Made by a program: the position numbers and the translations under genes. Under the pieces are notes generated by a model that searched no databases, had not been told where the DNA came from, and saw only the letters and a program-made list of their open reading frames with translations. Shown piece after piece: positions 54,360 through 64,000 of a stretch of 64,000 nt of DNA (positions are counted from its first letter, which is position 1; every line of letters begins with the position of its first letter). Where the stretch lies: assembly GCF_033807715.1 (NCBI RefSeq), contig NC_084599.1, positions 29,073,625 through 29,137,624 of the forward strand, in the 5' to 3' direction. The stretch comes from Cololabis saira (Eukaryota; Chordata; Actinopteri; Beloniformes; Belonidae).

Positions 54360-54575
54360 CAGTGGTCACCAATCCTGGTCCTCGAGGGCCGGTGTCCTGC
54401 ATGTTTTACATGTTTCGCTGCTTCATTGCACCATGATAAAAGTGACTGTGTCGTTAAGAGAATTGTGCAGACCTCAATGACAAGCTGATGACGATGATTA
54501 ATTGGAATCAGGTGTGTTAAAGCAGAGAAAACATGCAGGACACCGGCCCTCGAGGACCAGGATTGGTGACCCCTG
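54360..54575. mobile_element. 216-bp hAT-like miniature element inserted into a LINE
   Basis: The ends CAGTGGTCACCAATCCTGGT and the inverse of CAGGGGTCACCAATCCTGGT pair, and the pairing continues inward through CCTCGAGGGCCGGTGTCCTG. It interrupts the LINE reading frame between residues RSLRS and the LINE 3' UTR. Flanks ATTTTAGC and ATCTAAGG may be a decayed 8-bp duplication. Confidence 0.85.
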
Positions 54576-55032
54576 ATCTAAGGGATCTGTCCAGTATGTA
54601 TTCAGTGAGCATGTCAACCATGTAGGAGGGAGATAAACCATTCATAGATTTAAAGACAATAAGAAGTACTTTAAAATCTACTCTTTGTTTAAAAGGGAGC
54701 CAGTGCAGAGAGGATAAAACAGGAGTGATGTGTTCATACCTCTTGGTTTTTGTTAGAATTCTGGCCGCAGCATTTTGAATAAGCTGGAGTTTATGTAACA
54801 CTTGCTTTGTTAGTCCTGCAAAAAGTGCATTGCAATAATCTAATCTACTGGAGATAAAAGCATGAACCAACTTTTCAGAGAACAGTGTAACTGTACTTAA
54901 TTGAGTTTGATTGAACAAATTGACTGATGGTTTTGAATGATCTATGACACACAAGCACACTTTTTTCTTTTCATTTAACTTTTTTACGGTTCTTGTTATA
55001 TTATAAAGCATTAAACCATGAAAATAGAACAA
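54576..55032 (-). pseudogene. LINE ORF2 C-terminal fragment (CR1/L2-like)
   Basis: Minus-strand frame with [60 protein letters not shown] and [18 protein letters not shown]. This is the very common fish LINE segment downstream of the reverse-transcriptase palm. It is 5'-truncated and cut at its 3' side by the hAT insertion; the last 18 codons of the frame come from the hAT element. Confidence 0.85.
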
Positions 55033-56574
55033 TTAAGGCCAGTCTCATGCATATATACATCCTGTATATGTTGTGCCGCCCTGACTGTATTGAGCATTCA
55101 TCCTCTGATTCTGGACCATCTCGTCTCCATAAATATCAATGAAAAAGGGAATTGAGTTACAATCAACAATATTGAATGACTTGAACTATGCTTTTATTTA
55201 ATTACCCTGTATTTAATTCAAAGTAATGACTTTTTTTTGTGATTTATTAACAGTTTCATATCAGTTGTATTGGAAGCTTGTAACTGGCGCTTTAGTCTGC
55301 AGATGCTTTTTCATCTCGATTGCAGCTCTTTGCTGTGGACGGACCTTTATTATCACCCAGGCACAATCTGCATTTCACCATGATCATTTTCTTGTCCTTT
55401 TAATCCCCAAATCTTTCATACTTCAAAATCATCCTGACACAGAGGAACAATGACAAAAACAAACTGTGAATTTACTGCCATGTTTTGAGCTTTGGTTTAT
55501 TCGTTAAATCACTTGTTTTTAGTAGAGGAGGGTTTTTGGAGCGCAGTCCTTTCCCCCTGGCCAAACTTCTGAATCTTCTTAGCATCATTTCTACGTCACT
55601 GGATTTGGCAGGAGGAGAAAACTGGGTAAAAGGTTGTGCTCGTGTGCAGTTCATGTGCTCGTGAGGAAATATTGTTGTTGTCACATGGGAAGCATTAGGA
55701 GCAGCTGTTATTAACAATTCAAAGACTGATACTTTCACTCCCATCACGCTGACCTTTTCCCCAGTTTTCAGACTCTTTCAGCATCTCTAGTCTTGAGCTC
55801 CTCCTCACTTTGGAACGTGTTACTGTTTTTCTTCTCAGCAATCTCTGAGTGCACTTTGACCCAGAGAGAAGCGCCGCTTCCTCGAGGAGTCTCCTCTCTG
55901 ATCAAAGGGAGCCATGTCAGTCAAAGGTCAGCTGTTTGTTGATGCTGTAAAACTACTGACTTTTCTTGTTTTCATGACAGTCTCAGTGGGGCTTTAGGAC
56001 TTCTGTGAAACGCTGTGAACATGAATCAGTTAACTTAAATCCATGTACATGTTTTAGTGTGTTTCTACAGCTGGAATTTGTGTCATTGGTATTTTTAATT
56101 TTTTGTTAAGCTTATATCCCTTTGCCATGAATGTGTTGGCGGTGAATTTTTGCTAAAAACAATATACATTGATGTCACAAGAGACAGTCTGGAGGAGACT
56201 CTTAAGTTATTCTGGGCGCTTTCTGCTGATAAAAGTGACGTCACCACAGGAACATGGCAAAATGTCCTAAAAGTAATCCCCATGTTAATGCACATGAAAT
56301 AAGGAACGGGCTCCCTGGTGTTCAACACAAGGAACTACAATACAAATGTGACGTCTCAATGCTAGCGCCTTGTTTCCACTTGCTTTCTTTCATGTGATGC
56401 GTCTGGAGGTCTGTTCATTCCCATGAAACTCCTCCTTCTGGTGTTCATTGGAGCATTATTGTTTTTGATTGTTGGCATCAGTTTCGAAGAACTGAGAGAA
56501 CTGAGTTGTGGAAAATCTGCAGTAGTGCAGACTTTGTACCGATCTTTAGAGACAAAGAGAGTGTTGAGGAAGAG
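55033..56574. other. Intergenic, nothing firmly recognised
   Basis: An ATG in good context at 55914 is followed by a donor-like AAAGGTCAGC, but no continuing exon was found. Otherwise unassigned. Confidence 0.5.
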
Positions 56575-57010
56575 TACAAGACCAAAGGTACGGACCAAAA
56601 GAGCGAGATCGCAGATAGAAGCATCTGAAACAAATGTTTATCTTAGAGGTGGCTGGAGGCTTCGTCAGAGCGTTAATGGGTATCGACTTGGAGTACAGTT
56701 GCTGCTCCTCCACATCAAGAGCAGCCAGTTGAGGCGACTCAAGCATCTCGATCGGATGCCTCTTGGACAGCTCTCTGGTGTCGAGGTGTTCTGGGCACGT
56801 ACAACCAGGAGGAGGCCCTGAGGAACACCCAAGACATGCTGGAAACATCATAGTTTTCAGCTGGCCTGTGAACACCTTGGTACCATCGTGGAAAAGCTGG
56901 AGGAGGTGACTGAGGGACAGGGGGGTCTGGGTCTCTCTGCTTTTGATGCTGTTCCCACGACCCAAATGGATATGTGAAGGTGGATGGATGCATGGATGGA
57001 TGGATCGAGC
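56575..57010 (+). mobile_element. Rex3/RTE-like LINE 3' end with (GGAT)n tail
   Basis: Reading fragments TKRARSQIEASE, LLLHIKSSQLRRLKHLDRMP and ARTTRRRP, then after a stop KLEEVTEGQGGLGL, are the C-terminal end of a widespread fish LINE. The copy ends in a (GGAT)n tail at about 56985-57005. Same family as the relic at 13790-15130. Confidence 0.8.
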
Positions 57011-58437
57011 TGAAAGAAATGTTTTTATCATTGGACTCCATTGATAAAAAGCCCTTCATAGTTCACTGTGATAAAGAAAGTGACTAATCAAGACCAGAAT
57101 CTGATTAGGTAATTGCTCTATTATGTAACAGCAAGTTACGCAACAAGAAGAAGTGTCTTGGCAGGACACTTAAGTCAAAGTAATTTTAAATGGGAAATAT
57201 TATTTTAAAATCTAAACTGATTACCAAAAAACCAAAGAAAAACAAACTATTACATTTCCATCACAGTTTTAAACCTCTGTGGCGTGTCCATGTGTTATTT
57301 TTCGCTTAAGATGCCACAGAAGTTTTATGAAAAGCTCAAAAGCATTGTATCAACTTTTGACAAAAGGCCATGGCATGTCTGGTTCTACTCTTCAGGATTC
57401 ATTTCTCTGAGTAAAAATCTTTCCATCACCTCATCAGTAGCACTCTGAACTGCATTTAGCACAAAGCCAGTGTATTCATTTGGTCTTTTATTCAGGATGA
57501 ATGCACCTTTCAAAGTATTCATTGTGTAGGCGTTGGGACATGTGTTGGGACATGTGTTGGGACTTGTCCTGTTTTCTCATTCTTCCTGAGTTTATAAGTC
57601 CATATTGCTGTGATAGATACACATTCATGAGCGGGGACTTTCACCTTTGATCGTTGTCCTCCACATAACAAAATCCATAGTGTTTTTCTCTTTAATGTTT
57701 GATACTTATGTATGTTAAATGTATAACTGATGTCTGTTGCCACACAGTACTATGTGCTGGCACTATGCTGTGCCGAAAGAAAATTCTGCCGACTTGTTGT
57801 GCAGTCCTTAATTAATAAATGAAATGAATGAATGAAATGATACTGGTAATTAGTTTCAGCGTAGGAAAAATAAAGTTGCTACTAAACTCTCTTTAACCTC
57901 ATCAGATTTCCTTTCTGTTTCAATGCATGAAACATACAGCTGATATTCTGAAGGTAAAGCAGTGGCATTGGATTACTCGCCAGGGGAAAACCCTTCCCCA
58001 CATATGATTTGACATGATAGATAATAGAAAACTGTAGATTTTTTTTTCTTTTTTCTTTCTTTCTTTTTTTAGTGCCCGTGCAGCCCCCCATGTGTCATGA
58101 ATAAACGCCGCCCAAGGCGACTGCCCGGTTCGCCAGTGCCTAAAACCGCCTCTGAGTAAAGGTCAGATTTCCCCCTGTTGTCATATTAATGAGGTATTAG
58201 GTCTAGACCTCTGTTGGACTGCATGGTTCATTGATCCGTTGCTTGTCCGTCACCCCTGCCGTGACACAGGTGATCCTGCTCTTTCATTCAGTTCCCCTTT
58301 CACCCAGAAACCAGGAGGAAAAGCTGCACTGGGAGAAAAACATTCCAGTTTAACACAGAAGCTTGTGTGGGGTGCTCTTCAGTGACGGAGAATCTAAAAA
58401 AAAAGCAGTGTAACTACAGATTTGTTAGCATAATGTT
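57011..58437. other. Intergenic, nothing firmly recognised
   Basis: Contains a GGGACATGTGTTG triplicate at about 57536-57563, an AATAAATGAAATGAATGAATG run near 57814 that could be a LINE tail, and a T-rich patch near 58040. Confidence 0.5.
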
Positions 58438-58441
58438 TTAA

Positions 58442-59470
58442 AGCAGCATTATGTCACTTTTCCACCTTAATATCATATTTCCAGAGTCATTGTGATGGTA
58501 TATCAACTTCCAATAGGTTTAATGACACCTCTGTATCGCCTTCACTGGCACTATGTAACTTTGAGGAGCATGGTAGGAACCCTGCCACACCAAAAAACGA
58601 CACATTTTTACGGCTTTGACTGCTTTACGGCATACGTCACTTCCCCCTCCTTCCCGATTCGTAGTTGAGACGAAAGCTGGGCGGGGCTTGGAGCGCAGAG
58701 CTCAGCAGAAGCTGGTATCATGGCCGAAGCAGCGAAAAAACCAAAGAAAATAAAAGTTTTATCGGAGGAGGCGAAAAAAGAAAGCGGGAGAGTAACAAGC
58801 TAAATGCCCGGACAAGAATAAACATTGGCCCGACATTCACTCGCTGGCGTGAAATGAAAGACGAAGAGGGATGTTCAATACAATTGAATAGAATTACAGC
58901 ACTAGAGGAAAGAATGCAATGCAAAGAAAATGTATAGAATATTTCTAGTATTTTTCCTGAGAACTGTAAAATTGTGCAGGGCTGATCTGCAAAACATTCA
59001 GTTATTAACAGGTTATAAAGTATTTTTTTATTTTGTCAGTAAGTATGTTGGACTACTAATTTATGACGAAGTCCCTCTAAAAAACGTGACAGGAAAAAGG
59101 TGCAGAGCTTGTAGCTTGTAGAGATTGTAGTTTGGGGCGCATTATCTGGCTGAAACAGGACAGGGGGGCGGGGGTGACTTCACTAATAAAACCAAGTTGA
59201 AATTAGTGATTTTCAACAATATTTAGCCAAAAATAGATACATTACCTCTTCGCTATCCATCCTGCAAACGACCGCTGAAAACAGAAAAGTAGTTTTGAAA
59301 GTCTTCTCTCATTCACTATCAAAACAAATGCACGTGACGGGGACAGGATCTTTCCGGTAGTACGCGCTGGTGCTCATGGGAAATGTAGTGTTCTTTCTGG
59401 TAAAGCACTACCGCTTTTGTCCAAAGGAGCCGCCAAACTCAACAAAAGCTGAAAGTTAAATTGTGCTGCT
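58442..59470 (+). mobile_element. TTAA-flanked element carrying a broken ORF
   Basis: The end AGCAGCA is matched by TGCTGCT, and both abut TTAA (58438-58441 and 59471-59474). Inside, an ATG at 58720 opens MAEAAKKPKKIKVLSEEAKK, which stops after about 27 codons. The overlapping frame continues KRKRESNKLNARTRINIGPT and FTRWREMKDEEG to 58937. I recognise the RINIGPxFxRWRE segment from many fish genomes as a repeat-borne ORF of unknown role. This copy is frameshifted. TTAA targets point to a piggyBac or Kolobok mobiliser. Confidence 0.75.
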
Positions 59471-59587
59471 TTAACTGGGATAAAGAAAACTATAAAAAAA
59501 AAGATTTGATCAAACCTATATAATTGGAGGGATGCTCTACTTTAATGAGTGGTTAGATTTCATTCAGTTGAGAAGGTTAGGCTGTAA

Positions 59588-59672
59588 AAGCACATCCATC
59601 CATCCATCCTTCCATCCGTCCGTCCGTCCGTCCGTCCGTCCATCCGTCCGTCCATCCATCCATCCATCCATC
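59588..59672. repeat. (CATC)n/(CGTC)n compound microsatellite
   Basis: CATC tetramers flank an inner block of CGTC tetramers, consistent with CpG/TpG interconversion within one array. Confidence 0.9.
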
Positions 59673-60550
59673 CCAGATACATCATCAGTCTTACCTGGTC
59701 TTGAAACTTAGTTAATAGAATCTCAGGTGAGCAAGGCATCTCATGACAGAATATATTATATCATGTCTTCACCCCAAGTTTCGCCCCAACAACTTAAATG
59801 TTTCTTGCATCATCCATCATTCCCTAATATCGATGATGATGAATTTCATCCCACACTTCTTTGCAACATCAGTATTGAGGTTTGCAGGTATTTGACTCCT
59901 GTAAGGTCCCAAAACAGCATTTTAATCAGGTTGAAGTCTGAACTCTACCTGGGCCTACCTACCTTTTTCCTTTTCTTTTTCAGACACTTTCCAGCACAGT
60001 TGCAGGCAGGCCAGCTGACAGTCTTGCCGGGGCCCCGGACAAAATAATCTAAGATGGGCCCCCCTACGTCCGTATCTCTCCTTCTCCTCTTCCTCTCCTC
60101 TCCCTCTGCTCTTCAGGTTATACAAGCTAATGGACGTTAACATTAGAGCTAGCCAGTTAGGTTAAGTTACAAGGTTGGTAAACGTTGGCTGCACTGTTTC
60201 TTACCTTGCTCTACGCTGACTTTATTAATTCCAGCTTCACCGTCACCACCCTTTTTAAAATATTGGTGTAGAGAATCTATGAGTCCTCTATTTTCTTCTT
60301 TTCTTCTTTTCTTTTCTCTTCTTTTCTGAGCACTGGACTTGTGCTGACTGGACATTTTGACCATTCTCATGGTTGAATTAAATGAAATCAAATTTTGATC
60401 AGCGGCCAAACCATTTTTGTGTTGGGTGTTCTTGACCACAAGGACAATTAGGAAGAAAACAAGCTTTTATGTAACTCAAGTACTACATATTCTTTCCACA
60501 AATAAGGATATTTTGAAGCATTTTGAAAAAATAATTCCATAATTTAATGA
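59673..60550. other. Intergenic, nothing firmly recognised
   Basis: Contains GGGGCCCCGGAC (about 60027) and, further right at 60741, GGGCCCGGGACAA, which might be related element ends; no duplication found. Confidence 0.4.
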
Positions 60551-62439
<1,889 letters not shown>

Positions 62440-62502
<63 letters not shown>

Positions 62503-62503
62503 T
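62440..62503. repeat. (AAT)n microsatellite
   Basis: About 21 AAT units directly abutting the left end of the tandem-repeat element that follows. Confidence 0.95.
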
Positions 62504-63270
62504 AAAGCTGCAAGCAGCAATGAACGGGCCCTCGCACTCACGGCCACCGCCCCCCATAAGTATCAGAAATGACACCACCCACGACTTCCTATGTCAAACC
62601 ATTGAAAAGTTATAGCAGAAAAAAGGGACAACCAATCAGAAGAAGGGGCGGGGCTAATTCAGGCCAATGAAGGTCAAGGACTCCATACAGAATCTGATGA
62701 CACCACCCACGACTCTCTATGTCAAACCATTCCGAAGTTATAGCAGAAAATCGGGACAACCAATCAGAAGAAGGGGCGGGGCTAATTAAGGCTAACGAAG
62801 CTTAAGGACTCATTACAGAGTCCCATGACACCACCCACAACTTCATATGTCAAACCATTAAAAAGTTATAGCAGAAAAAAGGGACAACCAATCAGAAGAA
62901 GGGGCGGGGCTAATTAAGGCCAACGAAGCTTAAGGACTCATTACAGAGTCCCATGACACCACCCACGACTTCCTATGTCAAACAATTAAAATGTTATAGC
63001 AGAAAAAAGGGACAACCAATGACAAGAAGGGGCGGGGCTAATTAAGGCCAACGAAGCTTAAGAACTCATTACAGAGTCCCATGATACCACCCATGACTTC
63101 CTATGTCAAACCATTCAAAAGTTATAGCAGAAAAAAGGGACAACCAATCAGAAGAAGGGGCGGGGCTAATTAAGGCCAACGAAGCTTAAGGACTCATTAC
63201 AGAGTCCCATGACACCACCCACAACTCTCTATGTCAAACCATTCAAAAGTTATGGCAGAGAAAAGTATTC
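62504..63270. repeat. Fish repeat element with 128-bp tandem units, about 5.5 copies
   Basis: Begins TTAAAGCTGCAAGCAGC (hairpin GCTGC-AA-GCAGC at 62507-62518) and GAACGGGCCCTCGCAC, a left end I have seen in many fish genomes. Units start with GACACCACCC (or variant) at 62571, 62699, 62827, 62955, 63083 and 63211, exactly 128 bases apart with no indels. Each holds AGGGACAACCAATCAGAAG and GGGGCGGGGCTAATTAAGGC. Class unknown to me. Confidence 0.9.
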
Positions 63271-64000
63271 TAGGGGGCGCTGTTGAGCCGTTAGGCCACA
63301 CCCATTAATGCAAACAATGAAATATCAAATGTATCGCCAAGTCTGGCTTGCATGCAAAATTTGGTGACTTTTGGAGAACTATCAAATATGGACCAATCAC
63401 ATGAAGGGGGGGCGCGCCTTTTGGCATCTAGTGTCACCACGGTAACACTTTTGAAAGAGAAAAGTAATGCGTGGGGTCGCAGGATGTAGACGCACATTTT
63501 GATGTATAACACACCTGGGTGCACGTTACGGTTCGGGCTGAATTAACTGCCGAAGGAATGGCATAAATTTCGCCAAAATGACACAATGTATTCAAAATGG
63601 CCGACATCCTGTTCGGTTTCGGCCATGGCTCCAAGAGACTTTTCTTTAAGTTGTGCCATGATACAGGTGTGTAGCGATTTTCGTGCATATACGTCAAACC
63701 GTATTGTGGGGCTTGAGGCACAAAGTTTTCCGGGGGGCGCTGTTGAGCCATTTTGCCACGCCCATTAATGCAAACCATGAAATATCAAATTTATCGCCAG
63801 GCCTGGCTTGCATGCCAAATTTGGTGCCTTTTGGGGAACTATCAAATATGGACCAATCAGATGAAGGGGGGGTGCGCTTGTTGGCGTCTAGCGTCGCCAC
63901 GGTAACACTTTTGAAAGAGAAAAGTAATGCGTGTAGTCGCAGGATGGAGACGCACATTTTGATGTATAACACATCTGGGTTCACGATACGGTTCGGGCTG
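63271..64000. repeat. 460-bp tandem units, 1.6 copies, running off the window
   Basis: The segment GGGGGCGCTGTTGAGCC occurs at 63273 and 63733. GGTTCGGGCTG ends at 63540 and at 64000. Both spacings are exactly 460, so the second copy has no indel relative to the first. It directly follows the 128-bp array and is probably part of the same element. Confidence 0.9.

Noticed and set aside
55914..55930. ATG in good context followed by AAAGGTCAGC, as a first exon
   Set aside because: Only five codons, and no following exon with a recognisable product was found.
56423..56821. Frame starting with a signal-peptide-like MKLLLLVFIGALLF
   Set aside because: It runs into the C-terminal part of a Rex3-like LINE, and no splice sites or host-like domain support a gene. 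The hydrophobic start is likely chance.

Overview
This is a 64 kb window of a ray-finned (teleost) fish nuclear genome. Genes are split into short exons with GT-AG introns, the introns are full of fish-type DNA transposons (hAT, TTAA-target and TA-target miniature elements), CR1/L2-like and Rex3-like LINE relics and long microsatellites, and three host genes have clear vertebrate orthologues. I cannot name the species.

Layout. (1) 1-19,085, plus strand: the 3' part of DAZAP1, an RNA-binding hnRNP-like protein. The end of RRM2 and the whole Pro/Gly/Gln/Tyr-rich C-terminal domain are present; earlier exons lie left of the window. (2) 19,085-20,620: short intergenic gap with a degraded LINE. (3) 20,620-40,790, plus strand: complete DPP9, a cytosolic/nuclear prolyl dipeptidase. 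It has a promoter with E-box and ETS sites, an alternative upstream coding exon giving a long isoform with a basic N-terminus, and 19 coding exons encoding 860 residues (short form) with an intact Ser-Asp-His triad. (4) 40,790-42,800: intergenic, with a PIF/Harbinger-like element. (5) 42,800-45,700, minus strand: complete ANGPTL4, a secreted lipoprotein-lipase inhibitor with signal peptide, coiled coil and fibrinogen-like domain (441 residues, 7 exons), a TATA/CCAAT promoter and a candidate PPAR element in intron 3. (6) 47,100-47,950, minus strand: a putative small gene that I do not recognise, with a coding-looking first exon, a strong splice donor and a possible last exon followed by a polyadenylation signal. 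(7) 48,000-64,000: gene-poor and repeat-rich, with a solo LTR, several hAT elements with target duplications, nested LINE/hAT insertions, a TTAA-flanked element carrying a broken ORF, and at the right edge a two-scale tandem array (128-bp units, then 460-bp units) running off the window.

In human, DAZAP1, DPP9 and ANGPTL4 all lie on 19p13 but are not adjacent, so the block looks like rearranged conserved synteny. The three proteins do unrelated jobs (mRNA processing, peptide trimming/inflammasome control, plasma lipid control). I found no operon-like system, CRISPR array or other clearly new machinery. The most useful leads are the unrecognised minus-strand gene, the run of frame-neutral DAZAP1 exons, the DPP9 dual start and tandem acceptor, the intron-3 PPRE-like site in ANGPTL4, a frame-open 12-bp minisatellite starting 9 bases after a DPP9 splice donor, and the right-edge tandem array.
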